A stretch of DNA of 64,000 nt from Candidatus Zixiibacteriota bacterium (GTDB taxonomy: Bacteria; Desulfobacterota; Binatia; UBA9968). The notes under the pieces were generated by a model that was given only the letters and a program-made list of their open reading frames with translations, was not told the origin of the DNA and searched no databases. Below are positions 51,490-61,183 of this stretch, piece by piece. The stretch lies in assembly GCA_035574315.1 (NCBI GenBank), contig DATLYW010000038.1, positions 38,981 through 102,980 of the forward strand, given 5' to 3'. The position numbers and the translations under genes are program-made. Position 1 is the first letter of the stretch. Each line of letters begins with the position of its first letter.

Positions 51490-52056
51490 ATGATACAGGC
51501 GACGCAATTGAGGGCAGGGATGATCGTGGTCCATGAGGGAGATCTCTACCGTGTCACCGCGGCGAAACATCTCACGCCGGGCAACAAGCGGGGCTTCGTT
51601 CAGGCGAAGCTCAAGAATCTCCGGACCGGCGTCGGTACCGAGCACAAGTTTCGCTCCGAGGACGAGATCGAGCAGGCCGTGCTCGAAGAACGCGCGATGC
51701 AATACCTCTACCGGGACGGCGATCTCCACGTCTTCATGGACACCGAAACCTACGAGCAGGTTACGTTGACGGCCGAAGCGGTCGGCGGGATGCTCGACTA
51801 TCTCTTGCCCGGGCAGGTCGTGGAAGCCCGCTTCTTCGAGAACCGGCCCGTTGCCATAGAGCTTCCGGCGGTCGTTGAATTGAAGGTCGCGGAAACTCCG
51901 CCCGCGATCAAAAAGGCGACGGCGAGCGCGTCGTACAAACCGGCCACGCTGGAGACCGGTGTTACAATTCAGGTGCCGTCGTTCATCCGGGCTGGAGATC
52001 TGATCCGTGTCGACCCGTCCGACGGTACTTATCTGGAACGGGCCGGCCAGACTTGA
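51490..52056 (+). CDS. efp: translation elongation factor P
   Basis: A 188-residue EF-P of three beta-barrel domains. It has the N-terminal loop RVTAAKHLTPGNKRGFVQAK, DGDLHVFMDTETYEQVTL in the middle, and the closing VQVPSFIRAGDLIRVDPSDGTYLERA-type signature. It relieves ribosomes stalled at consecutive prolines. At the tip where E. coli has Lys34 this protein has Asn32 followed by Lys33, so its modification may differ. It is co-transcribed with nusG, joining transcription and translation elongation factors. The ATG follows GGGAGG. Confidence 0.93.
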   Translation: MIQATQLRAGMIVVHEGDLYRVTAAKHLTPGNKRGFVQAKLKNLRTGVGTEHKFRSEDEIEQAVLEERAMQYLYRDGDLHVFMDTETYEQVTLTAEAVGGMLDYLLPGQVVEARFFENRPVAIELPAVVELKVAETPPAIKKATASASYKPATLETGVTIQVPSFIRAGDLIRVDPSDGTYLERAGQT

Positions 52057-52083
52057 TCCGGCGGCGGGAAGGTCCGACGTCCC

Positions 52084-52695
52084 TTACTCGGCGACCGGCT
52101 GGATGCCGAGAACCTCGAAGCCTTTCCCCTTGAGCGCCTGGGCGATGGACTCGGGGTCGCCGGTGCGCAAGCGCAGGTAGCAAACAGTGCTTTCGCCCCA
52201 TTTTCCCCGGAAGGTTCCCATGCCGAGAACCTCGCCGCCCAGCTCCGTCACGGTCCTCACGGCCTGCGCAAAGCCATGCTCGGCGCCCTCCATCACGAAG
52301 TCGATCCGCGCGGTGCCTTCTTCGGCCGCCCCGCTCACCTCGAGAAAAGCTTGCAGGATATCGCTGGTGGTGATGATTCCGACGAGCCGGCCGTTCTCGA
52401 CGACGGGCAAGCCGCCTATCTTGCGCTTGAGCAAACGGTGAGTCGCGGCCTCCACCGTGGTCGCTGGCGTCACGGTAATGGGCTTTTCCGTCATCGCCAC
52501 CTTGACCGGTGTCCGGTCCAGATAACCCACGTGCTCCCTGATATCGCGGTCCGTGATGATGCCGACGAGCCGGTCCCCGACCACGACCGGGAGCCGGCGA
52601 AACCCGCCTTTTTGCATTTTGAGACGTGCCTGCACCAAGAGATCTTCCGGCGCCACGGTCACCGGGTTTTTCGTCATGCGCTTGCCGACAAGCAT
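52084..52695 (-). CDS. CBS pair plus ACT-like domain protein (AcuB-like), copy 2
   Basis: A 203-residue paralogue of the protein at 24812, with the same length and layout. The CBS pair is residues 1-125 (MTKNPVTVAPEDLLVQARL; LKRKIGGLPVVENGRLVGII). The ACT-like part is ARIDFVMEGAEHGFAQAVRT and onward to the C terminus. Probably senses an adenine nucleotide or amino acid; target unknown. The ATG follows GGGGAGG. It is convergent with efp and has its own likely sigma-54 promoter. Confidence 0.88.
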   Translation of the reverse strand: MLVGKRMTKNPVTVAPEDLLVQARLKMQKGGFRRLPVVVGDRLVGIITDRDIREHVGYLDRTPVKVAMTEKPITVTPATTVEAATHRLLKRKIGGLPVVENGRLVGIITTSDILQAFLEVSGAAEEGTARIDFVMEGAEHGFAQAVRTVTELGGEVLGMGTFRGKWGESTVCYLRLRTGDPESIAQALKGKGFEVLGIQPVAE

Positions 52696-52754
52696 GAAAC
52701 CTCCCCGAGACTAGGCCGCTTCGCGGCGGTTCAAGTTCGATAGCGCTCGTAAAA

Positions 52755-52769
52755 GCCAATAGCGTGCCA
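52755..52769 (-). promoter_or_regulatory. probable sigma-54 promoter for CBS protein copy 2
   Basis: Minus-strand TGGCACGCTATTGGC has a perfect -24 box and correct spacing, with one -12 mismatch (TGGC). Predicted start is near 52743, 48 bases before the ATG. It lies in the gap between cheR and this gene. Confidence 0.5.
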
Positions 52770-52782
52770 AGCCCGCGCTCGT

Positions 52783-53622
52783 TCAGCCGTTCCGATCTTC
52801 GGGGGTCTTTCGGTACACGCCCATCGACCCGGGCGACCATGGCTGCAGCCCCGGAGGCCTTTCGGGAAGGCGCTCGAGCTTGCCGATGATCAGCACCCCT
52901 CCGGCGGCGAGCCTGTCATGGAGCAGGCCGAGAATTTTTCTCTGCAGTGGCTCGTCGAAGTAAGTGAAGGCGAGATTGCGGCAAAGGATGAGGTGGAACG
53001 GCCCCCCGGGCGCGCTGTCGCGGACGTCCTCGACCCTGAAGGTGACCGCGGCGCGATACTCGTCTTTGAGGCACAGCTCGTCGCCGACAACGGTGAACGC
53101 CCGAGCCCGCCAATCGGCCGGCAGCTCTCGGACGGAGGAGGGCCGGTAGCAGGCGCGCTCCGCTCGACGGATCGCCGCGGGATCGACGTCGGTCGCGACG
53201 ACATCAAGAGCGAGGGCGGGAAAGCGGCTCGCCACGCCGTGCCTCCACACGATCACGACCGTGTAGGGCTCCTCGCCTCCGGCACATCCGGCGCTCCAGC
53301 AGCGCAGAGCGACATCCCCGCGTTCGAGCGCCAGGCGCCCCAGCTCCGGAAAAATTTCACGCTCCAGAAGCTCGAAAACGCCGCGGTCGCGGTAGAAGCG
53401 GGAGATGCCGATCCGGCAAAAACCGTCGAGCAGCGCCCATTCCCCGGGGTGGTCCTCGAGATACCGGCGGTAGGGCGCGAGCCCGGGGAGCCGGAGCTCC
53501 TCCAGACGACGGTTGAGGCGCTTGTAGATCTGGCGCCGCACCTTGCGGAAGCCCGGCCACCGCAGACCGAGCCTGGGCAAGCACCACTGCAAAAACTCGA
53601 CACCTTCGGGGTCGGTGATCAA
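52783..53622 (-). CDS. CheR-type protein-glutamate methyltransferase
   Basis: A 279-residue SAM-dependent methyltransferase. The CheR N-terminal helical domain (RRLEELRLPGLAPYRRYLED; RIGISRFYRDRGVFELLE) precedes the SAM-binding core (ALRCWSAGCAGGEEPYTVVI, VVATDVDPAAIRRAE) and FHLILCRNLAFTYFDE. CheR methylates chemoreceptor glutamates. No other chemotaxis gene is nearby, so it may serve a non-chemotaxis signalling system. The TTG start is the first usable codon after the predicted transcription start near 53648; the frame to 53787 crosses the promoter. Confidence 0.85.
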   Translation of the reverse strand: MITDPEGVEFLQWCLPRLGLRWPGFRKVRRQIYKRLNRRLEELRLPGLAPYRRYLEDHPGEWALLDGFCRIGISRFYRDRGVFELLEREIFPELGRLALERGDVALRCWSAGCAGGEEPYTVVIVWRHGVASRFPALALDVVATDVDPAAIRRAERACYRPSSVRELPADWRARAFTVVGDELCLKDEYRAAVTFRVEDVRDSAPGGPFHLILCRNLAFTYFDEPLQRKILGLLHDRLAAGGVLIIGKLERLPERPPGLQPWSPGSMGVYRKTPEDRNG

Positions 53623-53659
53623 GCTCCCTCTCGCTTTTGAGCCCTCCTTACGAAGTCGA

Positions 53660-53674
53660 GCAACCCGCGTGCCG
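53660..53674 (-). promoter_or_regulatory. sigma-54 promoter for the CheR-type gene
   Basis: Minus-strand CGGCACGCGGGTTGC differs from consensus at one -24 base. Predicted start is near 53648, 26 bases before the TTG start; the leader begins AGGAGG. It faces away from the promoter at 53790. Confidence 0.65.
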
Positions 53675-53789
53675 GACGCAGCGCCCCGAGCTTTTGCAAT
53701 TCTGCGCTGCAGGGCCGCATTTTTTACCGTATTCGCGAACCGCCGGAGAGTGCGTAATGGGGGACACGGAGAAAGCGACCGCCGCACCG

Positions 53790-53804
53790 TGGCACGTTTT
53801 GTGC
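53790..53804 (+). promoter_or_regulatory. sigma-54 promoter for the DUF883 gene
   Basis: TGGCACGTTTTGTGC has a perfect -24 box, correct spacing and one -12 mismatch. Predicted start is near 53816, 46 bases before the ATG. Upstream, CCGAGCTTTTGC near 53686-53697 partly resembles the candidate enhancer motif. Confidence 0.62.
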
Positions 53805-53861
53805 GAATTTGCCCGCATGCGTTTGCCAGCGAGAACCAAGTAATCGGAAGAAGGAGGTCTT

Positions 53862-54176
53862 ATGGAGAATACGGCAAGGGAAAAGGTTGCTTCGGATATC
53901 AAGGTGCTGGTCGGCGACGTCGAGGAACTGGTGAAAAGCGCTTCCAGCCGGACGGGAGAGCGGCTTGCCGGCTTGCGTGAGCGCGTGGGGAAGAAACTTC
54001 TGGAAGTGAAAGACGTCTTCGGAAAAAAGGAGGGAGCTTTGCAGGCCAAAGCCGAGCAAGCAGTGGTCTCGGTGAAGGATTATTGCCGCAAGAATCCGTG
54101 GACCGCGCTGGGGATCGCAGCCGCCGCTGGCATCGCGATGGGATTTCTGCTTCGGCGGGGCCGGAGGGGTGGCTAA
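53862..54176 (+). CDS. DUF883 (ElaB/YqjD-like) membrane-anchored protein
   Basis: A 104-residue protein with a long amphipathic, lysine- and glutamate-rich helix (KVASDIKVLVGDVEELVKSA onward) and one C-terminal membrane helix in the typical frame NPWTALGIAAAAGIAMGFLL, ending RRGRRGG. The ElaB/YqjD family tethers ribosomes to the inner membrane in stationary phase in E. coli; that role is inferred here. The start has AAGGAGG upstream and a sigma-54 promoter. Confidence 0.88.
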   Translation: MENTAREKVASDIKVLVGDVEELVKSASSRTGERLAGLRERVGKKLLEVKDVFGKKEGALQAKAEQAVVSVKDYCRKNPWTALGIAAAAGIAMGFLLRRGRRGG

Positions 54177-54265
54177 AGGCCGGCTCTAGCAGCCGTGTGA
54201 TCGGCAGAGGCCTTTGGAGTCGCCTTGCGACAGTGGAGCGGCGCGCCGGCGCTACCTGCGAGTGA

Positions 54266-54346
54266 GAGCCGGCGGAGGGTTTCGCACGCGCGCTCGGGTC
54301 CGCGCCATTCGCTCCAGCTCACGCCGCGGACGGGAAGAACGCACGG
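54266..54346 (-). pseudogene. remnant of a mannose-1-phosphate guanylyltransferase-like gene
   Basis: The minus strand between DUF883 and the radical SAM gene reads CVLPVRGVSWSEW, then GPERACETLRRL. The intact nucleotidyltransferase at 15251 has SVLPVRGVCWSDW, then GSAERIARALDVLRR. The rest of such a gene is missing and its upstream part would lie inside the radical SAM gene. I take this as about 27 codons left from a degraded duplicate. Confidence 0.6.
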
Positions 54347-54400
54347 ATTTTCCCGTGGCGCGGAGCAGGTGGTTTCGCAACGGAGATCGAGCCGTCCTAT

Positions 54401-55291
54401 TTGAATCTCTCCCGCTCGGGAGAGCTGGAGAAGCGCGCTCTCCTGGCCTTTCGCCATCTCGAGAGCTGCGATCTCTGCGCCCGGTATTGTCGCGTCAACC
54501 GTCGGGTCACCATCGAGGGAGCGGTCTGCCGGACGGGCGAGCGGGCTGTCGTCCACAGCTTCGGCCCACACCACGGAGAGGAGGACGTGCTCAGGGGCTG
54601 GAACGGCTCGGGGACGATCTTCTTCAGCTGGTGCAATCTCCGTTGCGTGTTTTGCCAGAACTGGGAAATCAGCCAGAAAGGGGCCGGAAGGGAGGTGGAG
54701 CCGCGGGAGCTTGCCGCGATGATGCTCGATCTTCAGGAGCGGGGCTGTCACAACATCAATTTCGTCAGCCCGAGCCACGTCGTTGCGCAGATCCTCGCCG
54801 CAATCGAGATCGCCGCCCGAGAAGGGTTGCGCTTGCCGCTGGTTTACAATACCGGAGGCTATGACAGCGCCGAAGCGCTGGCTCTCCTCGACGGCGTGAT
54901 CGACATCTACATGCCCGACATGAAATACGGCGACTCCGCGGTCGCGCGCAAGTACTCGAAGGTGCGAAATTACGTCGAGGTCAACCGTGCCGCAGTAAAG
55001 GAGATGCATCGCCAGGTCGGCGACCTCGTGCTGGACCGAAACGGACTGGCGCGGCGCGGGCTCCTCGTCCGCCACCTGGTCCTCCCCGACGATCTTTCGG
55101 GGACCGAGGAGGTTTTGCGTTTCATCGCCCGCGAGATCTCTCCGAACACCTACCTGAACCTCATGGATCAGTATCGGCCCTGCTACCGCGCCGGCGAATA
55201 TCCTCCGCTCGACCGGCGGATCTCGGCCGCCGAATACCGTGGCGCGCGCGCGCTCGCGGCACGATACGGGCTTCGGCGCCTCGCCCGGTAA
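54401..55291 (+). CDS. radical SAM protein (PflA/AmmeMemoRadiSam-like)
   Basis: A 296-residue radical SAM enzyme with the cluster motif C-x3-C-x2-C in WCNLRCVFCQNWE. It is preceded by a cysteine region ESCDLCARYCRVNR and SFGPHHGEE, and followed by GCHNINFVSPSHV. It resembles PflX-type uncharacterised activating enzymes. Start uncertain: the TTG has no strong ribosome-binding site, and the frame is open further upstream without a better codon (homologues often begin a few residues before SYLNLSRSGELEKRA). It is followed 48 bases later by the UspA tandem. Substrate unknown. Confidence 0.85.
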   Translation: MNLSRSGELEKRALLAFRHLESCDLCARYCRVNRRVTIEGAVCRTGERAVVHSFGPHHGEEDVLRGWNGSGTIFFSWCNLRCVFCQNWEISQKGAGREVEPRELAAMMLDLQERGCHNINFVSPSHVVAQILAAIEIAAREGLRLPLVYNTGGYDSAEALALLDGVIDIYMPDMKYGDSAVARKYSKVRNYVEVNRAAVKEMHRQVGDLVLDRNGLARRGLLVRHLVLPDDLSGTEEVLRFIAREISPNTYLNLMDQYRPCYRAGEYPPLDRRISAAEYRGARALAARYGLRRLAR

Positions 55292-55339
55292 AATACTGCC
55301 GGAGCGAGGGCGCGGCCGGTTTTACGAAAGGAGGTTCGC

Positions 55340-56215
55340 GTGTACAGGCGGCTCCTGGTTCCGTTGGATGGTTCGACAGCGGCAGAAGCGATCCTCCCGT
55401 ACGTCCGACTGCTCGCCCCGGTTTGCGCCGCGCGCGTGGAGCTGTTGCTGGTCGAGCAGCCCGGCCGGGCGGCATCGACCGTGCCCTCGAACGAGTACCT
55501 GGAGGCTACTGCGGCCTCCCTGTCCGGCTGCCCGCACGTCGAGTGTCGGGTCGAGCGGGGCGATCCGGCGGCCAGGATTATCGACGTCTCCGCTGAGCTC
55601 GCGGGGACGCTGGTGGCGATGTCGGCGCACGGCTACTCGGGCGCTCACAGGTGGCTCCTGGGCGGCGTCGCTGAAAAAGTCCTGCGCGCGGGGAGAGAGC
55701 CGTTGCTGATTGTTCGGGCGGGGGAGGCGACAGGCTCGGTGGCGCACCTGGAAACCGTGGTGGTGCCGCTGGACGGCTCGACGGCCGCGGAGGAAGCGCT
55801 GCCAGTGGCGGCGCGCCTCGCAGACCGGCTGAACTTGGAGGTTCTGCTGGCGCGGGTTCTGCTGGGGATCTATTTCGAACGAGTGGACGACCTTCTGCCA
55901 TTTTTCGGCGCGTCCGCCGCGGACCGCAGGACGATTCGAGCGCGCGCGGAGGCCGAGATCGCCGAGTACCTGGAGCAGAAAACGCGCCGACTCCGCCGCC
56001 AGGGTCTTGCCCGCGTCTCGCGCGCCGTGATCGCGGAGAGCACTCGCGGGGCGGCCGCGGAAATCATCGACCTCGCCGAGGGTACTCCGCACAGCCTCGT
56101 GGCGATGACGACGCGCGGTCGGTCCGCGGTCGGGCGGTGGCTTCTGGGAAGCGTGACGGAGCGGGTCGTTCGCCACTCGACCAGACCGGTGCTCGTGGTG
56201 CGTCCGCGGCCCTGA
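55340..56215 (+). CDS. tandem universal stress protein (two UspA domains)
   Basis: A 291-residue protein of two Usp domains: residues 1-130 (RRLLVPLDGSTAAEAILPYV; MSAHGYSGAHRWLLGGVAEK) and 140-291 (ETVVVPLDGSTAAEEALPVA; MTTRGRSAVGRWLLGSVTER). Both keep the ATP-binding glycine motif. Tandem Usp proteins bind ATP and act in stress survival. The GTG start has a very strong AAAGGAGG site. Its TGA overlaps the ATG of the MFS gene (TGATG). Confidence 0.93.
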   Translation: MYRRLLVPLDGSTAAEAILPYVRLLAPVCAARVELLLVEQPGRAASTVPSNEYLEATAASLSGCPHVECRVERGDPAARIIDVSAELAGTLVAMSAHGYSGAHRWLLGGVAEKVLRAGREPLLIVRAGEATGSVAHLETVVVPLDGSTAAEEALPVAARLADRLNLEVLLARVLLGIYFERVDDLLPFFGASAADRRTIRARAEAEIAEYLEQKTRRLRRQGLARVSRAVIAESTRGAAAEIIDLAEGTPHSLVAMTTRGRSAVGRWLLGSVTERVVRHSTRPVLVVRPRP

Positions 56216-57594
56216 TGGACGCCGGCACGGAAACGATGACAGCAGGCGAGGCAGACGTCGGATCCCGTACGGCGTCCGCGGCGGGCGATTACGAGCGCGT
56301 CGTCCGCGCGTGGGCGATGTACGACTGGGCCAACTCGGCGTTTGCGGTGGTCGTGCTCACGGCAGTCTTCCCCGTCTACTATCGCACGCTCGTACTCAAC
56401 GCTGGCGGCTCGCCCGCCGACGCCACGGCCTACTGGGCGTACACGACCTCCGTCTCGTTGCTTGCGGTCGCGGCGGTCGGTCCGCTCCTGGGGGCGGTTG
56501 CGGATCTCGCGAACCGGCGAAAGCGCTTTCTCGGCGCCGCCGTCCTCCTCGGCGTCTCGGGGACGGCGAGCCTTGCATTTCTGGGCCCGAACGGCTTTCT
56601 GCTCGGCTCGCTGGCCTTCGCGCTGGGCAACACGGGATTTGCCGCGGGAAACATTTTTTACGAGGCCCTGCTTCCGCACGTCGCTCGGCGGGAGGACACG
56701 GACCGCGTGTCGGCGCGCGGCTACGCGCTCGGGTATCTCGGGGGCGGACTGCTTCTCGCTCTCAACGCGCTCTGGCTCGCCCGCCCGACCTGGTTCTGGA
56801 TGCCCGACCGGGATTTCGCGCTGCGCGTCTGTTTCGCGAGCGTCGCGGTCTGGTGGCTCGTGTTCGCTTGGCCGCTGTTCCGCAACGTGACGGAGCCGAG
56901 CGCGAGAAGCGACCAGGGTCGTTCCATCTCGCGGCTGATGATCGGCGGTATTCAACGGCTGGCCGGCACGCTCCGCCAGATCCGCCGGTACCGTCAGGCG
57001 GGGCTTTTCCTCGTTGCGTTCTGGACATACAACGACGGCATCGGCACGATCATCAAGCTCGCGGCTGCGTACGGCGACGAAATCGGCGTGCCGCACGATC
57101 GAATGCTGATCGCCTTGATCCTCACGCAGCTGATCGGATTTCCCAGCACGCTTGCGTTCGGCTCGCTCGCTCTCCGTCTGGGAGCGAAGCGCGCGATTTT
57201 TGCCGGCCTGGCGGTCTACACGCTGATCACCGTGGCCGGGTTTTTCATGACGAGCGCGTTTCACTTTTACGTGCTCGCGATCGCCGTGGGGCTGGTGCAG
57301 GGCGGGACCCAGGCGCTGAGCCGCTCCCTGTTCGCCTCGATGGTCCCGAAGCTGCAGAGCGCCGAATTCTTCGGCTTCTTCAGCACCGGGGAAAAGCTGG
57401 CGGGGATCGTCGGACCGGCTGTCTTCGGCATGATCGGCCAGCTTACCGGCAGCAGCCGTTGGGGCATCCTGTCGGTGGCGGCGCTGTTCGTCGCCGGCGC
57501 GGCTCTGCTCGCGCGCGTGGACGTCGAAGCGGGCCGCAGGTTGGCGCGCATGGTGGAACGCGATGCTCGAGGCCGGAAGGGGGCTGTTTACTGA
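56215..57594 (+). CDS. MFS transporter, UMF1/Atg22-like family
   Basis: A 459-residue membrane protein with about 12 hydrophobic segments. The opening VVRAWAMYDWANSAFAVVVL and NTGFAAGNIFYEALLPHVA are typical of the UMF1 (Atg22-like) branch of the major facilitator superfamily. FWTYNDGIGTIIKLAAAYG and GTQALSRSLFASMVP occur in the second half. The yeast relative exports amino acids from the vacuole; the bacterial substrate is unknown. The ATG overlaps the Usp stop by one base; an ATG at 56236 is an alternative. Confidence 0.9.
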   Translation: MDAGTETMTAGEADVGSRTASAAGDYERVVRAWAMYDWANSAFAVVVLTAVFPVYYRTLVLNAGGSPADATAYWAYTTSVSLLAVAAVGPLLGAVADLANRRKRFLGAAVLLGVSGTASLAFLGPNGFLLGSLAFALGNTGFAAGNIFYEALLPHVARREDTDRVSARGYALGYLGGGLLLALNALWLARPTWFWMPDRDFALRVCFASVAVWWLVFAWPLFRNVTEPSARSDQGRSISRLMIGGIQRLAGTLRQIRRYRQAGLFLVAFWTYNDGIGTIIKLAAAYGDEIGVPHDRMLIALILTQLIGFPSTLAFGSLALRLGAKRAIFAGLAVYTLITVAGFFMTSAFHFYVLAIAVGLVQGGTQALSRSLFASMVPKLQSAEFFGFFSTGEKLAGIVGPAVFGMIGQLTGSSRWGILSVAALFVAGAALLARVDVEAGRRLARMVERDARGRKGAVY

Positions 57595-57599
57595 GGAGC

Positions 57600-57692
57600 C
57601 CGGGGATCGGTGGACACCGGCACAAGGAATCGTTTCCGGTTCCCGCTTCCCTGTTTCGGGTTTTCACGCTGAACCATGAACTTTGAACGATC
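57600..57692. repeat. spacer with degenerate word repeats
   Basis: TTTCCGGTTCCCG near 57629-57641 recurs exactly in the spacer near 11452-11464, and GGGTTTTCAC and CATGAACTTTGAAC resemble words near 11465 and 16328. The block runs into the annotated start region of the RtcA gene, making that start doubtful. Confidence 0.4.
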
Positions 57693-57705
57693 GAGCGAAC
57701 GCCAG

Positions 57706-58773
57706 ATGCTGGAAATCGACGGCTCGTGTTATTCCGGAAGCGGCACGATCGTGCGCCAGGCGGTGGCCTTCTCGGCGCTCACGGGCACACCGGTCCGCAT
57801 CTTCAACATCCGGGTGAAGCGGCCCAAGCCAGGGCTTCGCCGCCAGCACCTCCAGGTAGTGGAATCGATTCGCCAGCTCGTGAACGGGACCTGCGACTCC
57901 CTGACGCTCGGAGCGCAAGAGCTGACCTTTCGGCCGGGAAACCCGAGCGACGAGAGGCGTTACGTGTGGGACGTCGGCTCGGCGGGATCGACGGTAGCGC
58001 TGGCCATCGCGGTCCTGCCCCTGCTGGCGCTACGCGCGGTGCCGACGGCGGCGGAGCTGCGCGGGGGCCTTTTTCAGGATTTCGCCCCGTCCTTTTATCA
58101 TTTCGAGCGCGTGCTGCTCCCCCTCGTCGGACGCATGGGAGTGCGGGCGTCGGCGCGCATGGAGCGCCCCGGCTACGTGCCTGCCGGCGGCGGCATCCTG
58201 CATCTTATGGTCGAGCCGACCGGCGGGCCGCTAAAGCCGCTGGTGCTCGAGCACCAGGGCGCGGTGGCGCGGGTAGGAGGCGTCGCCATTTCTTCCCGGC
58301 TGAAAAGCCAGGCTGTCAGCAGCCGAATGGCTCAGGCGGCCCGGCAGGTGCTCGAGGCGGCCGGTTACCACGCCGAGATCGAGGAGGTTTACGACGAGAG
58401 CGCGCTGCAAGCGGGGGCCGGCCTCGCGCTGGTTGCCGAGCTCTCAGGAGGCGCCCTCATCGGCGCGGACCGGGCGGGCGCACCGGGAAGGCGCTCCGAA
58501 GCGATCGGCAGCTATGCCGCGCGCCAGCTCCTGGAAGATTTGCAGAGCGGCGCGACCCTCGACCGTTACGCCGCCGACCAGATCATACCGTTTGCCGCGC
58601 TCGCGGCCGGCGAGAGCAGGTTTCTCATTCCGACTCGGACGGATCATGTCGAGAGCAACGCATGGCTCAGTCGCGAGTTTTTGGGCTCCGAGGTGCGCGC
58701 CACCGTGCGGGAGCTGATCGTAAAAGGGGTGGGATTCCGCCCGAAAGGGCGTGGCGGCCCCGATCTTGCGTAA
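57706..58773 (+). CDS. rtcA: RNA 3'-terminal phosphate cyclase-like protein
   Basis: A 355-residue RtcA-family protein that would turn RNA 3'-phosphates into 2',3'-cyclic ends through an AMP-histidine intermediate. It shows IVRQAVAFSALTGTPVRI, RPKPGLRRQHLQVV, GSAGSTVALAIAVLPLL and ERPGYVPAGGG. TDHVESNAWLSREFL keeps the histidine matching catalytic His309 of E. coli RtcA. The glycine-rich GGGQILR of the family is altered to SGSGTIVR. The ATG at 57706 is preferred because the extra residues from 57676 come from a repeat-like spacer. No rtcB ligase is adjacent. Confidence 0.85.
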   Translation: MLEIDGSCYSGSGTIVRQAVAFSALTGTPVRIFNIRVKRPKPGLRRQHLQVVESIRQLVNGTCDSLTLGAQELTFRPGNPSDERRYVWDVGSAGSTVALAIAVLPLLALRAVPTAAELRGGLFQDFAPSFYHFERVLLPLVGRMGVRASARMERPGYVPAGGGILHLMVEPTGGPLKPLVLEHQGAVARVGGVAISSRLKSQAVSSRMAQAARQVLEAAGYHAEIEEVYDESALQAGAGLALVAELSGGALIGADRAGAPGRRSEAIGSYAARQLLEDLQSGATLDRYAADQIIPFAALAAGESRFLIPTRTDHVESNAWLSREFLGSEVRATVRELIVKGVGFRPKGRGGPDLA

Positions 58774-58831
58774 TGCGAAAAAATGGATCAACAGGGATAT
58801 GCCACGGTGACCGGAGAGAAAGGAGCGAGTT

Positions 58832-59038
58832 ATGGCGCGGATCACGGTAGAGGACTGCCTGCAGAAGATCCCCAACCGCTTTCAGCTGGTCATGGTCGCC
58901 ACGAAAAGGGCCAAGCAGCTGTTGAAAGGCGCAAAGCCGCTTGTCGAAACCGACAACCGGGAAATCGTGACGGCGTTGCGCGAGATCGCGGCCGGAAAAG
59001 TGCGCGTCGCGGAAAAGCCCCCGGCCCCGCAGGAATAG
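58832..59038 (+). CDS. rpoZ: RNA polymerase omega subunit
   Basis: A 68-residue omega subunit: [20 protein letters not shown], the [10 protein letters not shown] helix, and [17 protein letters not shown]. Omega helps assemble RNA polymerase and, where MAR is present at the N terminus as here, can form part of a ppGpp site. AAGGAG lies seven bases upstream. In many bacteria rpoZ is near gmk and spoT; neither is present here. It is convergent with groEL across a strong hairpin. Confidence 0.92.
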   Translation: MARITVEDCLQKIPNRFQLVMVATKRAKQLLKGAKPLVETDNREIVTALREIAAGKVRVAEKPPAPQE

Positions 59039-59051
59039 CCCCGCCGGAAGA

Positions 59052-59083
59052 GCGGAAGGCGCCCGCTCGCGGACGCCTTCCGC
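59052..59083. terminator. bidirectional hairpin between rpoZ and groEL
   Basis: GCGGAAGGCG and CGCCTTCCGC form a perfect ten-pair stem with a 12-base loop, centred in the 63-base gap between two convergent genes. There is no T-tract on either side. It probably ends both transcripts or blocks read-through. Confidence 0.6.
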
Positions 59084-59101
59084 CGGATCGACCGGTCGAG
59101 C

Positions 59102-61028
<1,927 letters not shown>

Positions 61029-61066
61029 AAAAAAACCTCCTTCCCTCACAAAGTCCTAGCGGCGTA

Positions 61067-61094
61067 AAATTAAATCCGCTTTCGGCGCCGTCAA
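61067..61094 (-). promoter_or_regulatory. sigma-70-type promoter for groESL
   Basis: On the minus strand, TTGACG (61089-61094), a 16-base spacer, then TAATTT (61067-61072) within an AT-rich patch. The implied start is near 61060. Weak -10 match; no heat-shock sigma-32 consensus was seen. Confidence 0.42.
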
Positions 61095-61155
61095 GGGGCC
61101 ACGATGGAAGCGGCGGCCGAGGCGCTGCCAGCGTCTGTTGCGAATGCCCTCCTCC

Positions 61156-61176
61156 GCCGGCCGGTCCGCGGCCGGC
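61156..61176 (-). terminator. hairpin after the FBPA/P gene
   Basis: GCCGGCCG and CGGCCGGC form a perfect eight-pair stem with a five-base loop, 8 bases past the FBPA/P stop. No T-tract follows, so it may reduce read-through into groES. Confidence 0.4.
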
Positions 61177-61183
61177 AAACGGC

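Noticed and set aside
55255..55269. Sigma-54 promoter for the tandem UspA gene (CGGCACGATACGGGC)
   Set aside because: Spacing is right but the -12 box is GGGC, a poor match, and it lies inside the radical SAM gene.
61029..61183. CIRCE (HrcA) operator upstream of groES
   Set aside because: No TTAGCACTC/GAGTGCTAA inverted repeat is present.
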